A stretch of DNA of 64,000 nucleotides from Litoreibacter albidus. Lineage in GTDB: Bacteria; Pseudomonadota; Alphaproteobacteria; Rhodobacterales; Rhodobacteraceae. The position numbers were made by a program, and so were the translations under genes. The stretch lies in NCBI RefSeq assembly GCF_900107015.1, contig NZ_FNOI01000001.1, forward strand, positions 2,501 to 66,500, written 5' to 3'. Of this stretch, positions 8,558 through 16,807 are shown in pieces (positions within the stretch are counted from its first letter, which is position 1; every line of letters begins with the position of its first letter). The notes under the pieces were generated by a model. It had not been told where the DNA came from, did not search any database, and worked only from the letters and a program-made list of their open reading frames with translations.

Positions 8558-10144
8558 CTATCCCCCCAGCAGGGCGTCAAGCTCGTCGCCCAAGCCGTAT
8601 TCAGCCGCACGTTTTGCAAATTTTGGCAGATAGCCGGAGTACCGGAATTCACCGCGCACTTCAGCCCGTGTGCTCGAAGGATCAGTGTGGAAGCTGAACA
8701 GTTCCTGCAATGTCACCGCGTCACCATCCAGACCCGCGATTTCCGAGATGGACGTAATTCGCCGTTTGCCGTCCCGCATACGCGAAACTTGTACGATAAG
8801 ATGCACCGCATCGGTCAATTGGCGGCGCACAACGCCGTTTCCAGGGGCAAAGCCTGCCAGTGCTGCCATACTCTCCACGCGGGTCAGCGCCTCGCGCGGG
8901 GTGTTGGCGTGCAAAGTGCTCATCGACCCGTCATGGCCGGTGTTCATAGCCTGTAGAAGGTCTAGAACCTCGTCACCACGAATTTCACCAATGATGATAC
9001 GGTCGGGACGCATGCGGAGCGCATTACGTACCAACGTACGCATAGTGACTTCGCCGGTGCCTTCAACATTCGGGGGGCGGGTCTCAAAGCGCACCACGTG
9101 CGGCTGCTGGAAGCGCAACTCGGCCGCGTCCTCGATGGTTACGATGCGTTCACCTGCCGGAATATACTGCGACATTGCGTTCATCAACGTCGTCTTGCCT
9201 GACCCCGTGCCACCAGAAATCAGGATGTTCAGACGCATCAACGCGGCGAGACCAAGGAAACCTGCCATCTGCGACGTCAGGCTTCCGCCTTCGACAAGGG
9301 CATCAAGCTTAACGGGGTTCGTGGGGAATTTCCGGATCGTGATCGTTGGCCCATCAATAGCAAGGGGCGGCACGGCGACGTTTACGCGGCTGCCATCCTT
9401 CAGGCGGGCGTCGACCATCGGCTGGGATTCGTCAATGCGGCGACCGACTGCCGACACGATGCGACTTGCCACCGCGAATACATGGGCGTTGTCGCGAAAC
9501 TTGATTGCGGTCAGCTCTAGCTTGCCGCCGCGCTCCACGTAGACTTGGTGCGGGCCGTTGACCATAATGTCGCTCACACGGTCGTCCGCAAGAAGCGCTT
9601 CTAGCGGACCAAGACCAAGCATATCTGCCAGAACCGCGTTGACCAGATCGGCCACTTCGCGACCATTCAGGTGCATCTTGCGGTCTTCGGATAGCTCTCT
9701 GATGGCGTCGCGGATCAGCTTTTCCTGCTCCGCGCGGGGTTGTCCCGCCAAGTCAGAGAAGTCCAAAATCTCTGAGAGGGCCTGAACGACCTCGTTGGAC
9801 ATGGCCATCAGGTCTGCGGAGATCTCCGCGACGGGGGCACGGGCTACAGGGGGGGCGGCGGGAGCGGGTGTAACGCTCGGCGCGGGCTTTGGTACGGGTG
9901 CGGGCTCCTGCTTCGCGGCGGCAGGTGGTGGGGGCATGTCCGCTTGCAACGCGTCGGTCGCGCTTGAGAGGATTTGCCGTTGCAGGGCAAGTGGCCACGG
10001 GGCCTTGGAATTCTCAACAACGTAGGAGACAGCAACGTTCGCACGTTCCGCCGCGGACAATCCTTCTGCGTCGATCTGTTTGGCGATGTTTAAAACTTGC
10101 GAAAGGGCTTCGCGCAGGGATGTTTGGGCGACGTGGAGGGTCAT
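8558..10144 (-). CDS. cpaF: Tad pilus assembly ATPase CpaF/TadA
   Basis: The 528-residue secretion ATPase (VirB11/GspE superfamily) powers Flp pilin polymerisation. An N-terminal helical part and a Pro/Ala-rich linker (about 70-110) precede the catalytic core. Motifs are Walker A ISGGTGSGKTTLMNAM, the Asp-box-like IVTIEDAAELRFQQPHV, Walker B RPDRIIIGEIRGDEV and the His box MSTLHANTPREALTR. The Pro/Ala linker makes it longer than many family members. Its ATG overlaps the cpaE stop by 4 bp (ATGA). Only one such ATPase is in the locus. Confidence 0.95.
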   Translation of the reverse strand: MTLHVAQTSLREALSQVLNIAKQIDAEGLSAAERANVAVSYVVENSKAPWPLALQRQILSSATDALQADMPPPPAAAKQEPAPVPKPAPSVTPAPAAPPVARAPVAEISADLMAMSNEVVQALSEILDFSDLAGQPRAEQEKLIRDAIRELSEDRKMHLNGREVADLVNAVLADMLGLGPLEALLADDRVSDIMVNGPHQVYVERGGKLELTAIKFRDNAHVFAVASRIVSAVGRRIDESQPMVDARLKDGSRVNVAVPPLAIDGPTITIRKFPTNPVKLDALVEGGSLTSQMAGFLGLAALMRLNILISGGTGSGKTTLMNAMSQYIPAGERIVTIEDAAELRFQQPHVVRFETRPPNVEGTGEVTMRTLVRNALRMRPDRIIIGEIRGDEVLDLLQAMNTGHDGSMSTLHANTPREALTRVESMAALAGFAPGNGVVRRQLTDAVHLIVQVSRMRDGKRRITSISEIAGLDGDAVTLQELFSFHTDPSSTRAEVRGEFRYSGYLPKFAKRAAEYGLGDELDALLGG

Positions 10145-11343
10145 CCGAAGATCCTTTTCACCAACGACGGACGAGCGGCAGGGCTGTCAGGCTTGGCTTT
10201 GGTGTTGGCGGCCTTCCAAATGGCGCGCACGGCGGTGGCGTAGGGGCTGCGCGGTTGGCTTTCGACGAACGGGCGCGCTGCGCGGTGAGCGCGCAGCAGG
10301 CCTGCATCGGAGCGGGGCAGCGTTGCGACAACGTCGTGCCCGACGGTCGTTGCGACGTCTTTGCGCGTCAATGCCGCATCACGGCGCAGCTCCGACAGTA
10401 CAGGCAGGATACGCAATGCCGGAGCCTGAACCTTCAAGCGTTCGACCAACCGGCTGGCGGCATTTACGCCCGAGAATCCGGCTGGCACAACCAAGACGAG
10501 CGCGTCGATGTGCTCCGCAAGGTCGGGGTTTTGCATCAGTGCGTTTCGCGGCAGGTCTGTAACCACCGCGTCGAATTCTGTGCGCAAGGCCGCAAACAGC
10601 CGCGGCATACCGGCCTCATAGGATCGGGCGTCTTGGCCGACGCGGATCTGGTGCGAGTAGATCGACAGGTGATCACTGAAGTGATCCATAGTCGCCCCCA
10701 TGAAGGTGTTGTCGACACGGTCGGGGGCTTTTAGGGCCTCGAACAGACCTGGGGTCTCGTCGCGGTCCAAGTCGATCGCTTGCGAGCCGAACATAAGATC
10801 GGCGTCTAGCAGCGCGGTGCGAGTGTTCGCACCTTTCGGGTCTGACGCATAAAAGGCGAGGTTTTGGGCAAGCAAGCTGGCACCGACCCCGCCATTACTT
10901 CCGACGATCGCTATGGATGGGCTTAGGGTCGGGGCGGCAGGTGCTGCCGCAACTTCGACCGGCTCATCGCGCTGCACGCTGAGGATGTCGTCAGCGCTGA
11001 CGGGGAATGTGAAATATTCTAGCGCGCCTGCTTTGCGCAGCGCACGGTACGTATTGATGTCGGTCTGTTCGCCCAGCACGATGACGTCCGCGCCAGTGCG
11101 GCGGATTTCTGTTACGCATTCGCAGGCCATGTCCACGGGAATGCTGCCAATCTCTGTGAGAAGGACTTGTGCTACGGGTGTATCGGCGCAAAGCCGCGCC
11201 GCGCCGCTCAGGCCGCCGCCATGTAGTGCCGCATTGTCTCCGCCCGTACGCTCAACCACAGTGCGTGCAACGGCAGCGCCTTGGTCGGTGCAGACATAGG
11301 CGACAAATTGCGCTGTCTTTTGAGAGGAAGCATCAAACGGCAT
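10141..11343 (-). CDS. cpaE: CpaE/TadZ-type pilus localisation ATPase
   Basis: The 400-residue protein pairs a receiver-like N-terminal domain (about 20-130, with VIVLGEQTDINTYRALRKAG) with a MinD/ParA-type ATPase domain (IAIVGSNGGVGASLLAQNLA, a deviant Walker A, then ALLDADLMFG). This is the CpaE/TadZ arrangement that places the Tad machine at the cell pole. The deviant P-loop (GGVGAS in place of GGVGKT/S) is usual for the family. I chose ATG 11343 over an upstream start at 11400 because the upstream region holds the attenuator hairpin and the CpaE homology starts near MPFDAS. Confidence 0.88.
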   Translation of the reverse strand: MPFDASSQKTAQFVAYVCTDQGAAVARTVVERTGGDNAALHGGGLSGAARLCADTPVAQVLLTEIGSIPVDMACECVTEIRRTGADVIVLGEQTDINTYRALRKAGALEYFTFPVSADDILSVQRDEPVEVAAAPAAPTLSPSIAIVGSNGGVGASLLAQNLAFYASDPKGANTRTALLDADLMFGSQAIDLDRDETPGLFEALKAPDRVDNTFMGATMDHFSDHLSIYSHQIRVGQDARSYEAGMPRLFAALRTEFDAVVTDLPRNALMQNPDLAEHIDALVLVVPAGFSGVNAASRLVERLKVQAPALRILPVLSELRRDAALTRKDVATTVGHDVVATLPRSDAGLLRAHRAARPFVESQPRSPYATAVRAIWKAANTKAKPDSPAARPSLVKRIFG

Positions 11344-11376
11344 TACTGGTAACCTTGAACGTGTGAAAAGTAGAGA

Positions 11377-11403
11377 GCGGTGCGCCGGAACAAGGCGCAC
11401 CGC
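11377..11403 (-). terminator. Attenuator hairpin between flp and cpaE
   Basis: A perfect 10-bp stem (GCGGTGCGCC / GGCGCACCGC; 11377-11386 with 11394-11403) with a 7-base loop lies 15 bases after the flp stop. On the minus strand it is followed by TCTCTACTTTTC, a weak T-run. A leaky terminator here would leave pilin mRNA in excess over the assembly genes, as is common behind major pilin genes. The regulatory effect is inferred. Confidence 0.65.
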
Positions 11404-11418
11404 ATTGAAGTATGGTGC

Positions 11419-11622
11419 TTAGCTGGAGCTGTTCTGCTCTTTCAGAGCGGTTTCCATTGCTTGGAAGCCCTTGTTAGTTTCCTGGCCCAACGACGCTACG
11501 GTCGCAACGATCACCGCGCCAACCAGGGCTGCGAAGAGGCCGTATTCGATTGCGGTGGCGCCGTCTTCGTCTTTCGAGAAGGCGCGGGCGATGGATTTGA
11601 TGGCGGTGCGTGTCAGGTTCAT
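11419..11622 (-). CDS. flp: Flp-type major pilin
   Basis: The 67-residue prepilin has a basic leader (MNLTRTAIKSIARAFSKDEDG) ending at Gly21. It continues with the Flp signature ATAIEYGLFAALVGAVIV: cleavage after Gly, Glu at +5, Tyr at +6, then a hydrophobic helix and a short polar tail. It is the first gene of the Tad operon and is separated from cpaE by a hairpin. The prepilin peptidase that would process it is not encoded nearby. Confidence 0.93.
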   Translation of the reverse strand: MNLTRTAIKSIARAFSKDEDGATAIEYGLFAALVGAVIVATVASLGQETNKGFQAMETALKEQNSSS

Positions 11623-12314
11623 TTCGTAGTCTCACTCTTGAAAAGTTGCATAGGTCGGAATTGACCGAGGATGAGGGCAAACTGACTGCAGCGGGATTTA
11701 TCCGATATAAACCAAAGGTAGCAAAGGGGCCCGTACAACCATAGGATGTAGCTGCGTCAGACCAAGGTCGTACGCGTTCAAGTCGGCAATGTGGCGCGCC
11801 ATGGAGCCGAATGTGGCGGAGGTGTGGTGATGTGATTTTTATGTCGGGTTTTGAGCAAAGGCCGACCAAGAATCGCGACGCTATTAACCCAAACTTCACG
11901 ACATTATGCCGCTTCGAGTCGCTAACGTTGCCTCGATAGAGACAGTTACCCTAACGTCACCTCGAAAGATTCGACTTGCTGGACTTGTAGCGGCCACAGC
12001 AGTGATCAGGCGTCAAATGTGGCGAGGCTAGCAGCACCAAAGTACTCCATGAACCTCTGCGTAGACCACTCGCCTTTCTTTAGGGCAGGGACATGCCCAT
12101 TCTGACGCTGGCTATACCTTAGTAAAATAATCAGGTTGACTAAACTTACTGAAACACTCAGGTATAGGGGGAATCTAGCCACCCTGAACGTCAACAGGGA
12201 AGCCCGAACGCGACATTTGAAAGGACGGGACATGTACCGGGCAATACTGACTTCGAGAAAGCGAACGTATCGTGGCCGCTTCCAAGGCCGGCTGCACGAC
12301 GGAGGGCGGGGGCA
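11623..12314. promoter_or_regulatory. Long divergent intergenic region between flp and hemP
   Basis: About 690 bases separate the minus-strand Tad operon from the plus-strand haem/iron operon. No convincing gene is present; the ORFs here lack ribosome binding sites and family features. The flp side (11640-11720) should hold the pilin promoter. The hemP side contains a long imperfect inverted repeat (see 12112-12167) and a possible sigma-70 -35 element TTGACT at 12136. The length would allow a small RNA, but none can be supported. Confidence 0.4.
12112..12167. repeat. Imperfect inverted repeat upstream of hemP
   Basis: CTATACCTTAG (12112-12122) and CTCAGGTATAG (12157-12167) are inverted repeats with one mismatch, separated by 34 bases. 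Inside, AGTAA (12121-12125) faces TTACT (12146-12150) and TTGACT (12136-12141) could be a -35 element. The right arm would overlap a -10 region. It lies about 150 bases upstream of hemP and may be an operator for iron-responsive control or an RNA structure. No match to a known iron box was clear. Confidence 0.4.
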
Positions 12315-12482
12315 ATGAGTTTCCATTCCATAAAGCAAACGATGGCACCATCTTCCAACACGCTCCCAACATATGCGGCGAAGGACCTGACAATGAACGG
12401 GGATCAGGCGCAGATTGTTCTTGGGGAGCAAGTTTACACCCTGCGGATAACCCGTGCGGGCAAGTTGATCCTAACAAAATGA
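12315..12482 (+). CDS. hemP: HemP-family hemin uptake small protein
   Basis: A 55-residue ORF runs ATG 12315 to TGA 12482. Its C-terminal half reads IVLGEQVYTLRITRAGKLIL followed by TK and stop, matching the HemP/HmuP pattern (short basic protein ending ...YRLRLTRQGKLILTK). A strong GGAGG site (12301-12305) lies 9 bases before the ATG; an internal ATG at 12393 is less well supported. HemP/HmuP proteins are iron-regulated and, where studied, promote expression of haem-uptake genes. It overlaps the next gene by ATGA and heads an iron-linked operon. Confidence 0.88.
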   Translation: MSFHSIKQTMAPSSNTLPTYAAKDLTMNGDQAQIVLGEQVYTLRITRAGKLILTK

Positions 12483-12970
12483 CCAGCGCGCAGGAATCAC
12501 GCGGTGGCGCGCCGGTCGGTTTCATCACCGACCTAGACAGTATCGAGGCCGCGGCTGTCATATATCTTCGGCTGTGGTCTGATGGTCCCGATAGCCGCCA
12601 AGCTGTGCTGAATGATTTCGCGGCGAGCCTTGGGCGCGTTCAGGGTGCAAAGGCCGTGCAGGGCTTCGAAGACCTTTGCCGTACGTGCGCGCAATATGGG
12701 CGCAGGCCGCTGATGCGTCATTCCGTCCACTGCAAATGTTTGGGCTCCGATGAGTCATGTTTCGCGAATTTCATAGCAACCGCGACGACGGGTGATCGCA
12801 ACGATGCCATGCTGATCGCGACCCTTCTTGTGCGCCCCGACGTCGCGCCGTTGATTACGTCACTTGCTGCGGACTTTGGGCTGGCGCTCAAGCGGATGAA
12901 GCTTCGCGCGCCTAAATTCTATGGAAGCGGCGCCAAAGCACCTCACGCCCAACCCACAACACTTCACTAA
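12479..12970 (+). CDS. Cys-rich hypothetical protein translationally coupled to hemP
   Basis: The 163-residue protein starts at ATG 12479, within the hemP stop (ATGA). It is helical, with a central cluster of Cys and His (CRTCAQYGRR ... MRHSVHCKCLGSDESCF, residues about 73-103) that could bind a metal or iron-sulphur cluster, followed by a hydrophobic helix region (MLIATLLVRPDVAPLITSLA). I do not recognise a named family. Coupling to hemP and the imelysin genes downstream suggest an iron-related role. An in-frame start at 12272 was rejected because it overlaps hemP. Confidence 0.75.
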   Translation: MTSAQESRGGAPVGFITDLDSIEAAAVIYLRLWSDGPDSRQAVLNDFAASLGRVQGAKAVQGFEDLCRTCAQYGRRPLMRHSVHCKCLGSDESCFANFIATATTGDRNDAMLIATLLVRPDVAPLITSLAADFGLALKRMKLRAPKFYGSGAKAPHAQPTTLH

Positions 12971-12983
12971 CAGGATGAATTTC

Positions 12984-14246
12984 ATGACAAGACCATTCCT
13001 TTCCACCACAGCTTTGCTGCTCGCGTTTTCTAGTCCTGCATTTGCCATTGATAAGTCGGCTGTCGTTGATAACTACGCGGACATTGCTGCCGCAGCTTAC
13101 GGTGATAGCTTGATTACAGCGAAGGCCCTACAAGCGGCGATCAAAACATTGACCGAGACACCTTCGGCAGAGAACTTGCAAGCTGCGAAGGCGGCGTGGA
13201 TCAGTGCGCGGGTTCCTTACCAGCAGACAGAGGTGTTCCGCTTCGGCAATGCCATCGTCGATGACTGGGAGGGCAAGGTGAATGCGTGGCCGCTGGACGA
13301 GGGGCTGATTGACTACGTCGACGCGTCTTACGGCGGTCCGTCGGATGAAAACGCGTTTGCAGGGCTCAATGTTATCGCGAACCCCAGTTTCACGCTGTCT
13401 GGTGCGCAAATCGATGCAAAGACCATCACGCCAGAGCTGTTGTCTGAGACGCTTCAAGAGGCTGACGGCGTTGAGGCCAATGTAGCCACGGGCTATCACG
13501 CGATCGAATTCCTTTTGTGGGGGCAAGACCTCAACGGGCATGGGGACGGCGCGGGCAATCGTCCTTGGACAGACTTTGCAAGCGGCGATAGCTGCACCAA
13601 TGATAACTGCGACCGACGCGCCGAGTATTTGACCGCTGCAACAGACTTGCTGGTTTCCGACTTGGAGTGGATGGCGCAACAATGGTCGGATGGCGGCGCG
13701 GCCCGCACCGACCTTTTGGCCGACGCAGATGCGGGCCTGTCCGCGATGCTCACCGGCATGGGGTCACTGTCCTACGGGGAACAAGCCGGAGAGCGGATGC
13801 GTCTTGGGCTAATGTTGAATGACCCAGAAGAAGAGCATGACTGCTTCTCCGACAACACCCACAACAGCCACTACTTTGACGGCCTAGGCGTGCAGAATGT
13901 TTATCTGGGGGAATACGTTCGCGTGGACGGAACGCTCGTAGCGGGGCCGTCTCTCTCCGACATGGTGGCGGCCAACGACGCGGACCTGGACGCGGAGATG
14001 AAAAGTAAGCTCAGTACCACCATGATGGCGCTGGGACGGATCAAGACGGCAGCGGAAGCGGGATTCGCCTATGATCAGATGTTGGAGCGTGGGAATAAGG
14101 CCGGTGAGGCTTTGGTCATGGGCGGTGTGAACGGCCTGATTGATCAGACCCGCTCTATTGAGCGTGTTGTCACGGCCCTGAACCTTGACGGTATCGACTT
14201 TGAAGGTTCCGACAGCCTTGATGATCCAAACGCCGTCTTCCAGTAA
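12984..14246 (+). CDS. Imelysin-family periplasmic protein (M75-like)
   Basis: The 420-residue protein has a signal peptide (TRPFLSTTALLLAFSSPAFA) and an imelysin domain with the family motif GxHxxE as GYHAIEFLLWG at about residue 170. Imelysin proteins are periplasmic or surface helical-bundle proteins tied to iron uptake, and peptidase activity is doubtful in most. I placed the start at 12984, where AGGATG lies 7 bases upstream; ATG 12975 is possible. Unlike the second imelysin of this operon it keeps the His of the motif. The 9-base gap to the next gene indicates cotranscription. Confidence 0.9.
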   Translation: MTRPFLSTTALLLAFSSPAFAIDKSAVVDNYADIAAAAYGDSLITAKALQAAIKTLTETPSAENLQAAKAAWISARVPYQQTEVFRFGNAIVDDWEGKVNAWPLDEGLIDYVDASYGGPSDENAFAGLNVIANPSFTLSGAQIDAKTITPELLSETLQEADGVEANVATGYHAIEFLLWGQDLNGHGDGAGNRPWTDFASGDSCTNDNCDRRAEYLTAATDLLVSDLEWMAQQWSDGGAARTDLLADADAGLSAMLTGMGSLSYGEQAGERMRLGLMLNDPEEEHDCFSDNTHNSHYFDGLGVQNVYLGEYVRVDGTLVAGPSLSDMVAANDADLDAEMKSKLSTTMMALGRIKTAAEAGFAYDQMLERGNKAGEALVMGGVNGLIDQTRSIERVVTALNLDGIDFEGSDSLDDPNAVFQ

Positions 14247-14254
14247 CGACATCG

Positions 14255-15796
14255 ATGTCTAAGCCATCTTGCTTGAATTGGATTTCCCCAAGCTGCCTTA
14301 TGGTTGTGCTTGGGGTTATGGGCCCCGCAGCAAACGCGGGGCCTCTTGATGAGCCGCATCTGAACGTTATCCCGCGTACCGCCGAAGAGGCGTCGCGCGT
14401 TTCTTCTGTGACGTCGCTCACCACGGATTTTTCCAAGGCAACACGCTTTGAGGAATTGTCCGCGGGGCGCGCCACGGTGCGGGCCCGTGAGAACACTGAT
14501 GCGTTCTCCCAGCCGTCTGCAAATCTGAGTTTTGAAGACGAGTTGAACTTCAAAGTCGGGAACGGCTTGTTTCGCAAGCTATGGGTGTCGTCACCGTCCT
14601 CTACTTTGGCGTCAGATGGTCTTGGGCCGCTGTTTAACGCGCGGTCGTGTCAGCGATGTCATATCAAAGACGGGCGCGGACACCCACCAAGCGCGGGTGA
14701 CGATAACGCGACTTCAATGTTCTTGCGGATATCTGTTCCTGGCACTGTTGCCGATACGGTGACAGAGATCGAAGACTACCTCGCCACCGCACCAGACCCG
14801 AACTACGGCAACCAGCTGCAGGATTTCGCCGTGCAGGGGCATGCTGCGGAATACAAGCTGGGTGTTACTTATACGGAAGAATCCGTCACCTTATCCGGTG
14901 GGGAGGTCGCGCACCTGCGGCACCCAACCTACGAAGCCCTGAACCTTGGCTACGGCCCTTTGCATCCTGATGCGATGCTAAGCCCGCGTGTCACGCCACA
15001 GATGATCGGGCTGGGGTTGCTGGAGGCAATCCCAGCCGCCGATATTTTATCGCGCCGCGATCCCGAAGACGCTGATGGCGATGGGATCTCAGGACGCGCG
15101 AATATTGTCATGTCTGCGGAGTTTGGCATTCCCATGTTGGGGCGCTTTGGCCTGAAAGCAGGGGCCCCCACAATTCGCGAGCAGTCTGCCGCTGCGTTCG
15201 CGGGTGACATCGGCATTTCTACACCACTCATGCCCAATGCGGCTGGCGAATGTACTCTAGCACAGACGGCGTGTCAGACTGCCATCCACGGAGATCAAGA
15301 TGATCGGGGGACGGAAATTGACGCAGAGGGGCTGGATCTTGTCACCTTCTACAGCCGCAATCTTGCAGTGCCCGCACGTCGCGACGTGAATGCGCGCGAA
15401 GTTTTGCGCGGTAAACAGGTGTTTTATGAGGTGGGGTGTACGTCGTGCCATCAGCCCAGTTTCGTCACGCACAGGTTAAATGACCACGCCGAGCAGAGCT
15501 TTCAACTCATCTGGCCCTACACCGACATGTTGCTGCACGACATGGGGCCAGAGTTGGCCGACAACAGGCCGGAGGCCCGCGCGACGGGACAGGAATGGCG
15601 CACACCGCCACTATGGGGCGTTGGCTTGACGGAACGCGTCAACGGCCACACAAACTTTCTACATGATGGGCGTGCACGGTCTTTGCTGGAAGCCGTGTTG
15701 TGGCATGGCGGCGAGGCCGCACCACATCGCGATGCGGTCGTCGAGATGGCGAAGACGGACCGTGATGCGCTTATCAAGTTTTTGGAGAGCCTATGA
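14255..15796 (+). CDS. Di-haem oxidoreductase-like cytochrome (DUF1111-type)
   Basis: The 513-residue exported protein has two haem c motifs, CQRCH (about 132-136) and CTSCH (about 395-399). This matches proteins annotated as thiol oxidoreductase-like or di-haem oxidoreductase/putative peroxidase. The segment DPEDADGDGISGRAN is typical of the family. An N-terminal hydrophobic stretch ending near NAG serves as signal peptide. It sits between two imelysin genes, an arrangement also known from Pseudomonas iron-regulated operons, where it may handle iron redox during uptake. Its stop overlaps the next start by ATGA. Confidence 0.88.
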   Translation: MSKPSCLNWISPSCLMVVLGVMGPAANAGPLDEPHLNVIPRTAEEASRVSSVTSLTTDFSKATRFEELSAGRATVRARENTDAFSQPSANLSFEDELNFKVGNGLFRKLWVSSPSSTLASDGLGPLFNARSCQRCHIKDGRGHPPSAGDDNATSMFLRISVPGTVADTVTEIEDYLATAPDPNYGNQLQDFAVQGHAAEYKLGVTYTEESVTLSGGEVAHLRHPTYEALNLGYGPLHPDAMLSPRVTPQMIGLGLLEAIPAADILSRRDPEDADGDGISGRANIVMSAEFGIPMLGRFGLKAGAPTIREQSAAAFAGDIGISTPLMPNAAGECTLAQTACQTAIHGDQDDRGTEIDAEGLDLVTFYSRNLAVPARRDVNAREVLRGKQVFYEVGCTSCHQPSFVTHRLNDHAEQSFQLIWPYTDMLLHDMGPELADNRPEARATGQEWRTPPLWGVGLTERVNGHTNFLHDGRARSLLEAVLWHGGEAAPHRDAVVEMAKTDRDALIKFLESL

Positions 15797-16806
15797 GACA
15801 TATGCTGTTTACCATATTGGCGACAGTCGCGCCCGTGACTGGCTTCGCCGAACAAGACCCGCGCGTAGCACATATCGTACAAGATCATATTCTTCCACGG
15901 TTCGAGACGCTGGCCGATGCATCAGACACCTTGGCCAACAGCGCGCGGGCGGAATGCACAGCCACATCAGATGCTTTGCGAGCGGCCTACTTTGATGCCT
16001 TCGATGCATGGGTGTCTGCCAGCCATCTGCGGTTTGGTCCGACAGAAATAGAAAACCGCGCTTTTGCGCTGGCATTTTGGCCCGACAGCCGCGGTGCGAC
16101 ACCAAAAGGACTTCGCCAAATCATATCGGCGCGCGATCCGGTTGCCATGAGTGCATCTGACTACCAAGAGGTTTCTATTGCCGCGCGCGGATTTTATGCG
16201 CTGGAGTACTTGCTGTTCGACGAGGGAATTCGCGCCCTAGGGGATGAAACCTACCGATGCACGCTTACGCAGACGATCACAGCTGACATCGCAGCGATGA
16301 GCCATGCGATCGAGGACGACTGGCGAACAGACTACGCGGCGCAATTGCTCTCCCCATCCGGTGACGGGCACTACCGATCTGATGATGAGGCCCTCCAGGA
16401 GTTGCTGAAAGCCTTGAGCGCTGGTCTGCAGTTCACCGGCGATACGCGTATAGGTCGCCCATTGGGGTCATTCACCAAGCCACGCCCCAAGCGGGCGGAG
16501 GCGTGGCGGTCGGGGCGCTCCGCGCGCCATGTGGCCCTGAGTTTGCAATCGCTAAACGAACTATCACGGATGCTCGCGGGGACAGATGAGGGTCTTTCGC
16601 GCAAGCTGGGTGAAGAATTCACTCGGGCAAGCACTCAGTTGACTGGTTTGAATGATCCTGTTTTTGCGAGCATCACGGAGCCGCGCGGGCGGCTCAGGCT
16701 TGAAGTCGTACAGCAGTCAGTCGGACGCATCCGCACCCTTGTCCGCGAAGCGTTGGGGCCAGCGCTCGGTGTTGCGGCGGGCTTTAACTCTATGGACGGC
16801 GACTAG
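15793..16806 (+). CDS. Second imelysin-family protein, with a changed GxHxxE motif
   Basis: The 337-residue protein has a signal peptide (RHMLFTILATVAPVTGFA) and imelysin-type helices. At the place of GxHxxE it reads GFYALEYLLFD (about residue 133), so the His is replaced by Tyr while Gly and Glu remain. Loss of the His suggests that, if the motif binds metal, this copy binds it differently or not at all. ATGA overlap with the preceding cytochrome gene and a 1-base gap to the DUF1513 gene place it firmly in the operon. Confidence 0.85.
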   Translation: MRHMLFTILATVAPVTGFAEQDPRVAHIVQDHILPRFETLADASDTLANSARAECTATSDALRAAYFDAFDAWVSASHLRFGPTEIENRAFALAFWPDSRGATPKGLRQIISARDPVAMSASDYQEVSIAARGFYALEYLLFDEGIRALGDETYRCTLTQTITADIAAMSHAIEDDWRTDYAAQLLSPSGDGHYRSDDEALQELLKALSAGLQFTGDTRIGRPLGSFTKPRPKRAEAWRSGRSARHVALSLQSLNELSRMLAGTDEGLSRKLGEEFTRASTQLTGLNDPVFASITEPRGRLRLEVVQQSVGRIRTLVREALGPALGVAAGFNSMDGD

Positions 16807-16807
16807 A

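Noticed and set aside
12006-12561. Overlapping minus-strand ORFs around hemP
   Set aside because: They are antisense to hemP and its leader, and contain no family features.
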